From: a virus
DNA length: 64,000 nt
Strand: one strand, 5' to 3'
IMG/VR virus record: IMGVR_UViG_3300023273_000760
Span: 1-64,000 of that record
The notes under the pieces are model-generated. The model had not been told where the DNA came from. It worked only from the letters and a program-made list of their open reading frames with translations, and made no database searches. A program made the position numbers and the translations under genes. Shown here piece after piece: positions 54,466 to 63,308 of this stretch. The first letter of the stretch is position 1. Each line of letters opens with the position of its first letter.

Positions 54466-55829
54466 GTGAATTAGACAGAATTAAAACAGTAATGCCAGAA
54501 ATTGATAAAATTTCTCCTTCATTCTGTTTGGCTAAATGGCATCATGTTACTATCTATTTGCAAACAGGCGAAACACACAGTTGTTATCATCCAGCACCTC
54601 ACAAGATTCCTTTAGAAGGATTAATAGATAATCCAAGCCAATTGCATAATACTCCGCAAAAGAAACTCGAACGTAGAGAAATGTTAGCAGGATTAAAACC
54701 TAGTGGTTGTCAATACTGTTGGAACATTGAATGTATGGGTAAAGATTACATTAGCGATAGACATATTAAAACAGCAAGTATTCATACACCAGAACGTATT
54801 GAAGAAATTACAAGTAATCCTTGGGACTATAATATTAATCCCGAATATATTGAAGTAAACTTTAGTAATGAGTGTAATTTTAAATGCGGTTATTGTCATC
54901 CTAAGTTTAGTAGTAGATATTGGAACGAAATTAAACAACACGGACCATATAAAGATAGTACAGCACATCGTAACGATATTGACTGGATAGAATTATATGA
55001 AGAAGAATCTAATCCTTATGTAGAAGCATGGTGGAAATGGTGGCCTGAAGTTAGTAAGACATTGAACATCTTACGTGTTACAGGTGGAGAGCCTTTGATG
55101 CATAAAAGTACTTGGAGGCTTTTTGAAGAATTAAAATCAAATCCAAAGCCGCATTTAAATATTGAACTTAACAGCAATATGGGTGTAAAGCCTGCACTAG
55201 TTAAAAAATTAACACAAGTCGTAAAAGAACTTAGAGAAACTAATTGTATTGCAAGTTTTAAATTATATACAAGTATAGATACATGGAGTAACCGTGCAGA
55301 ATATACACGTACTGGATTAGATTTAAAAATTTGGGAAACAAATTTAGATTATTATCTATCCAACACACCCTGGCCTGTAACATTTATGATTACATTTAAC
55401 ATATTCTCTGTTACAAGTTTCAGTTCTTTGTTAGAAAAAATATTAGAATGGCGTAAAAAATATAATACAGATGAACAAACAAAATGGCAACGTATAAGGT
55501 TTGATACGCCATACCTAACTGATCCTATTCAGTTTGATATAAACATACTTCCTAAAGATGAATTCATGCCTTATATGAAAAAGCACTTAGAGTTTATTGT
55601 TAATAATTTAGATGACACAAACAGAACTAAATTTAGTAGTTTGGAATATGAAAGATTTAGGAGAGTAGTTGACTATATGGAAACAACAAACTATTCTGAG
55701 AAAAAACTATTAAACGGAAGAAAAAACTTTCATACATGGTTTAGAGAATACGATAAAAGACGCAATACTAATCTTGTAGAAACGTTTCCTGAATTTAAAG
55801 AATTTTACAATTTTTGTAAAACTTGCTAA
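54462..55829 (+). CDS. Radical SAM protein with twitch-type layout, 455 aa
   Basis: The cluster motif is CNFKCGYC (Cys138, Cys142, Cys145), followed by RVTGGEPLMH, the S-adenosylmethionine-binding GGE. An N-terminal CQYCWNIEC (near residues 83-92) adds three cysteines that could bind an auxiliary cluster or mark a twitch-like domain. Such proteins are common in marine T4-like phages, where they are annotated as twitch-domain radical SAM enzymes of unknown substrate. It starts inside the stop of the membrane protein and its 3' end overlaps a minus-strand gene by 35 nt. Confidence 0.82.
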   Translation: MSELDRIKTVMPEIDKISPSFCLAKWHHVTIYLQTGETHSCYHPAPHKIPLEGLIDNPSQLHNTPQKKLERREMLAGLKPSGCQYCWNIECMGKDYISDRHIKTASIHTPERIEEITSNPWDYNINPEYIEVNFSNECNFKCGYCHPKFSSRYWNEIKQHGPYKDSTAHRNDIDWIELYEEESNPYVEAWWKWWPEVSKTLNILRVTGGEPLMHKSTWRLFEELKSNPKPHLNIELNSNMGVKPALVKKLTQVVKELRETNCIASFKLYTSIDTWSNRAEYTRTGLDLKIWETNLDYYLSNTPWPVTFMITFNIFSVTSFSSLLEKILEWRKKYNTDEQTKWQRIRFDTPYLTDPIQFDINILPKDEFMPYMKKHLEFIVNNLDDTNRTKFSSLEYERFRRVVDYMETTNYSEKKLLNGRKNFHTWFREYDKRRNTNLVETFPEFKEFYNFCKTC

Positions 55830-56940
55830 CTAATTTCTGATTGTGTATTAATACGTCTTCTATATCTTGTAAGTTACAATCATTATTAGCAATGTGTTCA
55901 ATTAATTCAAAAATAGCAATTAACCTATCTGTAGGATTTTCAATACTGTCGTAGTCTTCACTCCACAAACTATCAAATGTTTTAAATCCAAGTTCTTTAA
56001 TATATTTTAAAGTATGCGGCGGTCCAACCATAACAAACGGTCTACCATATAACATTGCATTAAATGTTTTTTCACTAAAGTTAGCAGTAGGTTGTGCAAA
56101 ACGTGTTTCGTTAACAATAGCACACATACTATCTAAATAAAATGCTTCTAGTCCTCTACCTTGAGGAGCAAACACAGGCCATTGCTTCATGCTGGCATCA
56201 GTTGTTTTTGCATTTTTATAATCTAATACATATGGAATATTTTGATTTAATGTATCGATATTTTGTTTAATTATTGTTTCGTAATTAGTACCACTCCATT
56301 TGTCTAGTTCAATCCAAGTGCGGTCCATTAATAATTCATAGTTAGTTTTAAAGTTCCAACTTAAATAACAATCTTTGTCTACAAGAAATGCAGATAGTAA
56401 ATGACGATGTTTAGTATAACGCCAGTTTGGACAAATAAATTTTTTATTATAATTTAAATCAAGTGTAGTATTACCACCACAAAAGAAATCACGTAAAAAT
56501 ATATCCATGCAAAATAAGTTTAATGTTGGATAATTTTTAGCATAATATTTTTGTATATTATAATCTCCTGTATATACATTGATATTTTTAATACTGTTCT
56601 TTTGTTGCCAATTAACAATACTATCTAATTCGTCTGCATAAAGATTATCAAATGTATTAAATTCACTATAGAAATGGTTGTTATGGATCGTATCTTTTAT
56701 ATATGGACTAACAGGCTCGTACAAGTAGATATCAACACCCTTACTTAATTTTTTATATGTTTTAGGAGACAGTTCTAAACTGTCAAACTGTTTGATATGA
56801 TTAGTACCTGTGTAAACAAAAGTAGGACGAGTTGTATCTTTTAATAAAGATTCACGGAATAGTTCAGTTAACATTCCTTTATCTTTGTTGCGTATATTTT
56901 TCTGTGGAATATTTTTCCAGAATAAGTCCTGGACAAACAT
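55795..56940 (-). CDS. Putative glycosyltransferase-like protein with C-terminal EKT motif, 381 aa
   Basis: The C-terminal third reads NETRFAQPTANFSEKTFNAM followed by LYGRPFVMVGPPHTLKYIKE and LGFKTFDSLW. A similar arrangement occurs in the protein at 59688 (NESTMETMFPTEKTYAPIYY, then KPFLVF, then FGFEMYDELF). This resembles the donor-binding half of glycosyltransferases such as the fucosyl or exostosin type, but the identification is tentative. The N-terminal part contains no recognised motif. It is the last gene of the minus-strand operon. Confidence 0.55.
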   Translation of the reverse strand: MFVQDLFWKNIPQKNIRNKDKGMLTELFRESLLKDTTRPTFVYTGTNHIKQFDSLELSPKTYKKLSKGVDIYLYEPVSPYIKDTIHNNHFYSEFNTFDNLYADELDSIVNWQQKNSIKNINVYTGDYNIQKYYAKNYPTLNLFCMDIFLRDFFCGGNTTLDLNYNKKFICPNWRYTKHRHLLSAFLVDKDCYLSWNFKTNYELLMDRTWIELDKWSGTNYETIIKQNIDTLNQNIPYVLDYKNAKTTDASMKQWPVFAPQGRGLEAFYLDSMCAIVNETRFAQPTANFSEKTFNAMLYGRPFVMVGPPHTLKYIKELGFKTFDSLWSEDYDSIENPTDRLIAIFELIEHIANNDCNLQDIEDVLIHNQKLVSKFYKNCKIL

Positions 56941-57431
56941 TAGTAACTTCCTGTAATTTGTAAAGTGTATCTTGGATCTACGCCAATGTTACTTGCGGCG
57001 TGTGGAGCATCGGCATCCCATAAAACATATTCTCCTGCTTTATAGTTTACAACACCAATACCTTCTACTTCAAAGTAATGACCTGGTTTCCAATCTTCTA
57101 AAAATACAATAGCACGTCTTACATTTTTTCGTTCTTGATTAAACACACGACAATATGTATTAAAATGATCAACGTGTGTAGGCATAATATCTAATGTATC
57201 CATTCTATAAAACACAAATCCAGGATTATGTAAATTTAATAATGATGCAACTTTTTCTACCCATTCAGGCATTGGATTTTTACTGTCATACATTTTGCCT
57301 GTTGTAGTAGTATGTGTATATCCTTGTTCACGCCAAGCATCTGCTTCTTCACCTGTAATAGGTTGTCTAACGTAATTAAAATCTTTGAAATCATCATTCC
57401 AAAGTTTGCTAATAATCCCTCTATAAAACAT
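56940..57431 (-). CDS. 2-oxoglutarate/Fe(II) oxygenase, 163 aa
   Basis: The metal site is seen in MPTHVDHFNTY (H-x-D type) and in WDADAPHAASNIGVDPRYTL, where the distal His and the 2-oxoglutarate-binding Arg lie about 10 residues apart. This is a complete small double-stranded beta-helix oxygenase. It overlaps the amidinotransferase gene by 11 nt at its start and the EKT protein by one base at its end, so it should act on the same product. Hydroxylation of a guanidino compound or sugar is possible. Confidence 0.78.
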   Translation of the reverse strand: MFYRGIISKLWNDDFKDFNYVRQPITGEEADAWREQGYTHTTTTGKMYDSKNPMPEWVEKVASLLNLHNPGFVFYRMDTLDIMPTHVDHFNTYCRVFNQERKNVRRAIVFLEDWKPGHYFEVEGIGVVNYKAGEYVLWDADAPHAASNIGVDPRYTLQITGSY

Positions 57432-58389
57432 CTCTATGTGTATCCAGTGTTACGCAGTGAAATCCACCGCCAAGTGTTCTTTGATGTCTTGTTGGCAACA
57501 TAGCACAATCAATACCTTGTGCTTCAAGAACTTTACGTAGTGGCTCCTGATGTTTCTCAAGTGCTACTAACTTAGTATTTACACTAAACAAGTTCATATT
57601 AATCCATGTACTTGCATTACACCATTTAGGATAGTGACCGATATCAACAGGTTCAGGACACCATAATATATCCCAGTTTCTAAAAGGTTCTGGCAAATCG
57701 TCTTTACTTTTAATCCTACTTGGGTTAGCAAGTAATAATCCTTCACGTAAGAATGCTATAGTACTATCAATATGCATATAACTATAAACGTCTTGTAATA
57801 AATGCACTTTGGCTCTATCACCTAATGCATCTTGCAGTAGTGTTGCACCTAGTTTATTTCCGCTATTACTTACAAGATATAAAACGTGATCGTTAGCACG
57901 AATAACATTTGCGGCATCGAAAGCAGGTTCAAATTCGTTTAATGCAAGTATGTCTTTATTGCCAATGCAGTCAGTGTTATACAATGCACTTTCGTAATAA
58001 CAACGTATTTCTTTAGGATTATTTAAATGTTTTTCAAATGCTTTCCATTCGCCTTTTCTTGCACGAATAGGCATAGGTGTTGCAAGTGTTAAATCTCCAT
58101 GTACAAATACACTATCTCGAGGACAATAATTATAATAATTACAATCAGTAGCATCTGGCCGTACAACCTCAACTGATTCTCCTTTTAAAAAATCTACAAA
58201 AACTTCTAAATCTTCATTTGCTTCATCGATAACTTGTTGCGGATAAGAGCCTTTAATAATTTCTGTTTCGTCAGATTTATCTGCAAAGTTTACACAGCGT
58301 AAACTAATATCAATGTCATTTGGAATTTTAGCATTATCTGCAATTCCTACAATTACTTTACGAAGTTGTCCCCATTCGTTACTAGACAT
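57421..58389 (-). CDS. Arginine:X amidinotransferase (GATM/StrB-like)
   Basis: This 322-residue enzyme belongs to the guanidino-group-modifying superfamily. The catalytic triad is visible: Asp158 in FEPAFDAANV, His206 in YMHIDST and Cys312 in LGGGFHC, with CPRD at 89-92. Family members move the amidino group from arginine to glycine (GATM) or to inosamine phosphates (StrB in streptomycin synthesis). The length is near that of StrB. The aminotransferase two genes upstream would supply an amino acceptor. It overlaps both neighbours by 8-11 nt. An arginine hydrolase role is the alternative. Confidence 0.82.
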   Translation of the reverse strand: MSSNEWGQLRKVIVGIADNAKIPNDIDISLRCVNFADKSDETEIIKGSYPQQVIDEANEDLEVFVDFLKGESVEVVRPDATDCNYYNYCPRDSVFVHGDLTLATPMPIRARKGEWKAFEKHLNNPKEIRCYYESALYNTDCIGNKDILALNEFEPAFDAANVIRANDHVLYLVSNSGNKLGATLLQDALGDRAKVHLLQDVYSYMHIDSTIAFLREGLLLANPSRIKSKDDLPEPFRNWDILWCPEPVDIGHYPKWCNASTWINMNLFSVNTKLVALEKHQEPLRKVLEAQGIDCAMLPTRHQRTLGGGFHCVTLDTHRDVL

Positions 58390-59062
58390 ATGATTTACGT
58401 CCTTCCCAATGTTCTAAAATTAAATCTTCTAATTCAAGATTACTCATTCGAGAATTTTCGCCTTTTAATTGTTGAATAATTATTTCCATGTTAGAACACC
58501 AGTCTTTTGTTGATTGTTTTAAATGATATCCAAGACTTGGATAAATTGTATTTTCCACATAATCCATATGTTCTAGTACACTAGGGTGTGAGTCATCTTG
58601 ATATACGCATTTTGTTTTAGGAAATATATTATTTGAACCTGGCAAATGATTTGGAACACTTGTAATATGCCCATTAAAAATATCTTGTGTAAATTGTTTT
58701 ATATAAGCATTGCCTTGTAATATAGCAGTTTCGTTTCTTATGTCGTCGTTTTCTACACTCCAGTGTTTTTGTAGGTATTCGTTTGAATAATAATCACTGT
58801 TTAGTATGTTGCCTTCAGTAATCCATTTTTCGTCTTTAAGTAAATCAACTCTAGTCCAACTACTCCAAACTATACAAATAATATCTTCTGTCTGAAAACT
58901 ATGTTTGCGATTTGCTTCCACTAGTCTACAAGCAATGCCCTGATTCCCCATACCTGCTTTTCCATAGTTATGATTTTCACAGCCTAAATCTTTTGCAACA
59001 ATATCACTCCATGTAGGCCAAATGTATTCGGTATACGAGCAACCAAAAGTAAACAATCTCAT
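58382..59062 (-). CDS. SGNH/GDSL-like hydrolase, 226 aa
   Basis: Block I is FTFGCSYTE, with the nucleophile Ser9. Block II/III is YGKAGMGNQG, with Gly and Asn for the oxyanion hole. Block V is DDSHPSVLEHMDY (Asp156, His159). The order and spacing fit an esterase or O-acyltransferase-related SGNH fold. The paralogue at 61813 shares the FGCSYTE start. It may remove or move acyl groups on a carbohydrate. It is coupled to the genes on either side by short overlaps. Confidence 0.7.
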   Translation of the reverse strand: MRLFTFGCSYTEYIWPTWSDIVAKDLGCENHNYGKAGMGNQGIACRLVEANRKHSFQTEDIICIVWSSWTRVDLLKDEKWITEGNILNSDYYSNEYLQKHWSVENDDIRNETAILQGNAYIKQFTQDIFNGHITSVPNHLPGSNNIFPKTKCVYQDDSHPSVLEHMDYVENTIYPSLGYHLKQSTKDWCSNMEIIIQQLKGENSRMSNLELEDLILEHWEGRKSYV

Positions 59063-59643
59063 TTAAAAACATCCATATCTGGCAGATACGGATAATCATC
59101 ACTACTCCATATTTTGCCTTTTTCTAAATCGTTAATTTTATCTAAACCAAGTTGTGCAGTTTCTGGAGTCATATAATAATGATATCCTACAAATTTAATA
59201 TTTTGTTCCGCCCAAGGTTTGTCGTCTGTTCGTCCATCATATGCCATTTGTTTTAGAATATTATAATCTCTCTCACTAGGACAAAGTATTGCACCGCCTC
59301 TGCCTAAACTTAATGCTTTTTTATATTGAAAACTTAAACACATAAACATATTATTAATGTATGAGTGTCTTTCAAACATTGTAGCCGCATCGATTATTCT
59401 TGTATTACCTAGAGGATAAGATCTAGTCCATTCAATGTCTTGAAATTCCCAATCAAGGCCGAGTTTTTCTAAGGTAAAGGGTATGCTAATATATGTCCTA
59501 CTTGGAACAGTAATTTTAGTTTGTGGCTGTAAGTATCTTAGGCTCAACTCAATAGCATGAGTGCAACTATCTACAGCAACAGCATAAGGAGAACCATAGT
59601 ACTCTGCTATTGCTTTTTCAAATTTATTGACGGTTTCAAACAT
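59059..59643 (-). CDS. Miniature DegT/StrS-type PLP aminotransferase, about 194 aa
   Basis: The text YAVAVDSCTHAIELSLRYL, RIIDAATMF (PLP-binding Asp) and LSFQYKKALSLGRGGAIL (Schiff-base Lys in SF-x-x-x-K form) are clear DegT/DnrJ/EryC1/StrS motifs. Normal members have about 370-400 residues. This one lacks the C-terminal small domain and most of the N-terminal arm, yet reads intact, ending YLPDMDVFK. A partner subunit or a degenerate, non-catalytic role is possible. I place the start at 59643. The ATG six bases upstream overlaps the TATAAATA box. It heads the five-gene minus-strand operon. Confidence 0.75.
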   Translation of the reverse strand: MFETVNKFEKAIAEYYGSPYAVAVDSCTHAIELSLRYLQPQTKITVPSRTYISIPFTLEKLGLDWEFQDIEWTRSYPLGNTRIIDAATMFERHSYINNMFMCLSFQYKKALSLGRGGAILCPSERDYNILKQMAYDGRTDDKPWAEQNIKFVGYHYYMTPETAQLGLDKINDLEKGKIWSSDDYPYLPDMDVFK

Positions 59644-59648
59644 ACACA

Positions 59649-59656
59649 TATTTATA
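59649..59656 (-). promoter_or_regulatory. Late promoter, 5 nt from the mini-aminotransferase ATG
   Basis: A perfect TATAAATA is followed by TGTGT and then ATG at 59643. It serves the minus-strand operon. The divergent gene begins only about 30 nt away. Confidence 0.6.
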
Positions 59657-59687
59657 TACGCAGATAATAAGTATAAGTGTGAGTGAA

Positions 59688-60626
59688 ATGAGTTATAACA
59701 ACATCGTTATGTGGTCAAAGCATTGGAGTCTAACCAACTTCTTGAAGACTATTGACAATAATCCAAATTCTAATATTGTAATATTAGGTGCAGAAGAATT
59801 TAGTATGTTAGGTTGGGAAAATTATCCTAATCAAAAAAAAGTTAATAAGCATATTAAAGGAAAGAATGTTCATTTTGTTGCAGGACATTTTGGAGGCAAC
59901 AATAACTTTTGGCCTAAGTATGGAAATTTGATTGTTTGGAAAAGTTTTTGGCCGGCAAACACAGTTTACGAATTTAACAAATTTAATCATTCAATTTCTA
60001 ATAAAGATATATCAATTCCATTTATTAGTATGAACAACCAACCTTGGCAACATCGTTGTCTAATGATGGATACACTTGCAAAACATAACTTAATTGATAA
60101 GGGTAGTATTAGTTGGAATAATCTTATTAATGATTATGATTGGAAGTATTGGAAACAAGAACGATTAATTATTGATAAAGAGTATGCTAGTACAACTGCT
60201 CAATACAGTACGTTGCCAAATGATTATAATTTTAGTTTAGTAAGTCTAGTTAATGAATCAACAATGGAAACAATGTTTCCTACAGAAAAGACTTACGCTC
60301 CTATATATTATAAGAAACCATTTTTGGTTTTTAGTGTACAAAACTATCACAAGATGTTAAGTGAAGAATTTGGATTTGAAATGTATGATGAATTATTTGA
60401 TTATAGTTTTGATTCAGAGCCAAATCAAGAAAAACGTGCAGATATGATTGCAATTCAAATTAGAAATTTAGTTAATCAAAACTATAACGATCTTTATAAA
60501 AAGGTTGCACAAAAAGTAGAAAGAAACTATAATAAACTAATAGATATTAGTTTAGATAAAAGTCGTGTTCCAAAAATTGTATTGGAATGCGGTGCGTATA
60601 AAAAATTAATTGAGGTTATGAAATGA
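59688..60626 (+). CDS. Putative glycosyltransferase-like protein with EKT motif, 312 aa
   Basis: The C-terminal part contains SLVNESTMETMFPTEKTYAP, then YYKKPFLVFSVQNYHKML and FGFEMYDELFDYSFDSE. It shares the EKT core with the protein at 55795 but is otherwise diverged. A donor-binding Rossmann-like half is plausible, but no acceptor site is recognised. Start choice: ATG at 59688 or GTG at 59679; neither has a clear ribosome site. The stop overlaps the dehydrogenase start (ATGA). Confidence 0.55.
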   Translation: MSYNNIVMWSKHWSLTNFLKTIDNNPNSNIVILGAEEFSMLGWENYPNQKKVNKHIKGKNVHFVAGHFGGNNNFWPKYGNLIVWKSFWPANTVYEFNKFNHSISNKDISIPFISMNNQPWQHRCLMMDTLAKHNLIDKGSISWNNLINDYDWKYWKQERLIIDKEYASTTAQYSTLPNDYNFSLVSLVNESTMETMFPTEKTYAPIYYKKPFLVFSVQNYHKMLSEEFGFEMYDELFDYSFDSEPNQEKRADMIAIQIRNLVNQNYNDLYKKVAQKVERNYNKLIDISLDKSRVPKIVLECGAYKKLIEVMK

Positions 60627-61816
60627 GTATTATTGGATATATTGGTGTAGGTAAATTAGGTGTACCCTGTGCTGAGGAAATTGTTAAGAAAGGTCATAAA
60701 GTAAATGGATATGACATTTCGCCAATTGTTTCTGATTTAATTAATCAGAAAGACACTATTGAAGAAACTGTTAAAGATGCTGATATTGTATTTGTTGCTG
60801 TTCCAACACCTCACGATCCTGCATATGATGGGAAACGTCCGACAAGTCATTTAGAACCTAAGGATTTTAATTACGACATTGTTAATACAGTATTAGAAGA
60901 GGCAAACAAATATATGAATAAAAAACAGTTGCTTGTTTTAATATCAACTGTATTACCTGGAACAACACGTAGAGAATTTGTACAACGTGTAACTAATACT
61001 AGATTTGTTTATAATCCTTACTTAATTGCAATGGGTACTGTAGGTTGGGATATGATTAATCCCGAGATGATTATGATCGGTACTGACGACGGTAGTGAAA
61101 CTGGCGATGCAAAACAGTTACGTGATTTTTATGATACCATAATGGAAAATAATCCTCGTTATGTAATTGGAACATATGATGAGTGCGAATGTATCAAAGT
61201 ATTTTATAACACATTTATTTCAACAAAACTAAGTCTTGTTAATATGATTCAAGATGTAGCCGAACGTCAAGGAAATATTAATGTTGACGTAGTTACTAAA
61301 GCACTTGCTGAATCAACAATGCGTATTATGAGTGATCGTTATATGACAGCCGGCATGGGAGATGGCGGAAGTTGCCATCCAAGAGATAACATCGCTTTAC
61401 GTTTTATGGCAAAAGAACTTAATCTTGATTATGATATATTTGATAGCATTATGACAGCAAGAGAAGTGCAAGCAAAGAACCTTGCTAAATTTGTTGTTAA
61501 AACAAAAGAGAAATATGGTGGAAGTATTTTGTTAAATGGAGTTTCTTACAAACCGGGTGTTTCTTATACTGACGGAAGTTATGCATTATTAGTAGATTAC
61601 TACATTCGAGAACTGGGTGAATCGGCAATTTACATTGATCCGTTAGTATCTGAAATCCCAAGTAGTGCATACAATCCTACTGGAGTAATTTTATTGTGCC
61701 ATCCAGAACCATATGTAGAGTATGGAACAGATTCTGTGTTTATCGACCCTTGGAGACAAATGAAACCTGACTCTAACTATATGGTTATTCATTACGGGAA
61801 TACAAGAAAGAAATGA
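60623..61816 (+). CDS. UDP-glucose/GDP-mannose dehydrogenase family, 397 aa
   Basis: The N-terminal Rossmann loop is GYIGVGKLG (GxGxxG). The active-site segment GMGDGGSCHPRDNIAL supplies Cys251. CIKVFYNTFISTKLSLVNMI gives the conserved Lys and Asn. The family oxidises a nucleotide sugar twice to the uronic acid (UDP-glucuronate or GDP-mannuronate). The substrate is not fixed by sequence, and the usual second cofactor domain near the C-terminus is short. It provides acidic sugar donors, or ketone intermediates that an aminotransferase could use. It overlaps both neighbours by 4 nt. Confidence 0.88.
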   Translation: MSIIGYIGVGKLGVPCAEEIVKKGHKVNGYDISPIVSDLINQKDTIEETVKDADIVFVAVPTPHDPAYDGKRPTSHLEPKDFNYDIVNTVLEEANKYMNKKQLLVLISTVLPGTTRREFVQRVTNTRFVYNPYLIAMGTVGWDMINPEMIMIGTDDGSETGDAKQLRDFYDTIMENNPRYVIGTYDECECIKVFYNTFISTKLSLVNMIQDVAERQGNINVDVVTKALAESTMRIMSDRYMTAGMGDGGSCHPRDNIALRFMAKELNLDYDIFDSIMTAREVQAKNLAKFVVKTKEKYGGSILLNGVSYKPGVSYTDGSYALLVDYYIRELGESAIYIDPLVSEIPSSAYNPTGVILLCHPEPYVEYGTDSVFIDPWRQMKPDSNYMVIHYGNTRKK

Positions 61817-62634
61817 TTTATTCAAAGTCTAAACCTTTATTATATTTTGAGGAAGTTGCAGGAAAGTCATTACATTGGTATTGCGGAGATGATTCTGAAA
61901 ACTATGTAATACATAATAAACCAGATTGGAAATATTATTCTACTGCTGACAAGTTAGATTACACTTTTAATAGTTTAGGTTATAGAACTAAAGAGTTAGA
62001 CAAATTAGATAATGACTATATTCTTGTTTTTGGATGTAGTTATACTGAAGGCGTTGGGTTATTTGAAAACGAACTATGGTGTAATATATTAGGTAAAGAT
62101 TTAAACATTGACGTTGTTAACTTAGCCAAAGCAGGTACTGGACCTGACATTATTAATATTAACACACAATTATTTGTTAAAAATAAATTTGTTAAACCTC
62201 GTGCAGTTGTAATACAATGGCCACAAGCATCAAGAAAAAGTTTTGGTTATATAGAACGTGAAGGACTATTTAAAAAAGCAATTAGATTAGAAGATAGAAA
62301 TATTCAATGGTCTAATGTTTTAGACGAACCGGCTGACACTTACGAAATGTTAGATTCTCAGTGGTATTTTAAACGTTGGGCGTTAGAAGACGGTCAAATG
62401 TTATTTGAAAATAGTTTACATATTAATAGTGTAAACAACTTATGGAACGCACTAGGCGTTCCAGTCTTTCATTGGACCTTCCAAGGAGACTTTGCTACTT
62501 CTTATGATAAGGATATGTTTGCTAAACTTAATTTAAAAAATGAAGATAGAGCCAGAGACAATGCACATGACGGTCCGTTGATTCATCAGGAAGTAGTAGA
62601 TAAAATTAGGGATAACGTAAGATGTATGATATAG
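61813..62634 (+). CDS. SGNH-like hydrolase, 273 aa
   Basis: Ser76 lies in DYILVFGCSYTEGVG, followed by VVNLAKAGTGPDIININTQL (Gly/Asn oxyanion region). Asp249 and His252 in RARDNAHDGPL take the place of block V. An N-terminal extension of about 70 residues precedes the fold. It is a paralogue, in outline, of the gene at 58382. Such enzymes often act as esterases on acylated sugars or as O-acyltransferases in surface-glycan loci, which suits the adjoining dehydrogenase. Confidence 0.65.
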   Translation: MIYSKSKPLLYFEEVAGKSLHWYCGDDSENYVIHNKPDWKYYSTADKLDYTFNSLGYRTKELDKLDNDYILVFGCSYTEGVGLFENELWCNILGKDLNIDVVNLAKAGTGPDIININTQLFVKNKFVKPRAVVIQWPQASRKSFGYIEREGLFKKAIRLEDRNIQWSNVLDEPADTYEMLDSQWYFKRWALEDGQMLFENSLHINSVNNLWNALGVPVFHWTFQGDFATSYDKDMFAKLNLKNEDRARDNAHDGPLIHQEVVDKIRDNVRCMI

Positions 62635-63308
62635 TTTTTATTAGTTATGGTGAGCCTCATGCTGATCAGAACTTTGAATTTTTAAAAAGTAAATTTCCAA
62701 TGGCAAAGCGTGTAAAAGATATAGAAGGAATACATCAAGCACATATACTTGCGGCAAAGAAATGTTTTACTAAAATGTTTTGGGTAGTGGATGGCGATGC
62801 AGTATTGCAAAACGATTTTAATTTTGATTACGAGGTTTCCGAGTGGGATTTAGAAACAGTTCATGTATGGAGAAGTCTAAATCCTGTAAACAACTTGGAA
62901 TATGGATACGGTGGGGTTAAACTTCTCCCTAGATCACTCACACTGAACATGGACACCACCGTACCCGACATGACAACAAGTATTAGTAGTAAGTTTAAAG
63001 CAATGCCTGAAATAAGCAACATGACTGTTTTTGACACCGACGAGTTTGCAACTTGGAAGAGTGCGTTTAGAGAATGTGCAAAATTAGCAAGTAGATCTAT
63101 TAAAGGCCAAGTAGATGAAGAAACAGAAAAGCGTTTAGAAACTTGGTGTACTGTAGGAAACGGACAATACGGCAAATATGCTATTCATGGTGCTCTAATA
63201 GGAAAACATTGGGGAGAACAATATAAAGATGACAAAGAAATGTTATATAAAATTAATGATTTTAAATGGTTAAAAGAACAATTTAATGACTATAGCGATT
63301 CCATTTAA
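62622..63308 (+). CDS. Glycosyltransferase-like protein with VDGD motif, 228 aa
   Basis: It reads YDIVFISYGEPHADQN, then MAKRVKDIEGIHQAH and MFWVVDGDAVLQNDF (Asp57 and Asp59), the same order as the gene at 53324 but without its C-terminal half. The compact length suggests a minimal GT-A-like domain. The acceptor is unknown. It overlaps the SGNH gene by 13 nt and the following radical SAM gene by 22 nt. Confidence 0.62.
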   Translation: MYDIVFISYGEPHADQNFEFLKSKFPMAKRVKDIEGIHQAHILAAKKCFTKMFWVVDGDAVLQNDFNFDYEVSEWDLETVHVWRSLNPVNNLEYGYGGVKLLPRSLTLNMDTTVPDMTTSISSKFKAMPEISNMTVFDTDEFATWKSAFRECAKLASRSIKGQVDEETEKRLETWCTVGNGQYGKYAIHGALIGKHWGEQYKDDKEMLYKINDFKWLKEQFNDYSDSI

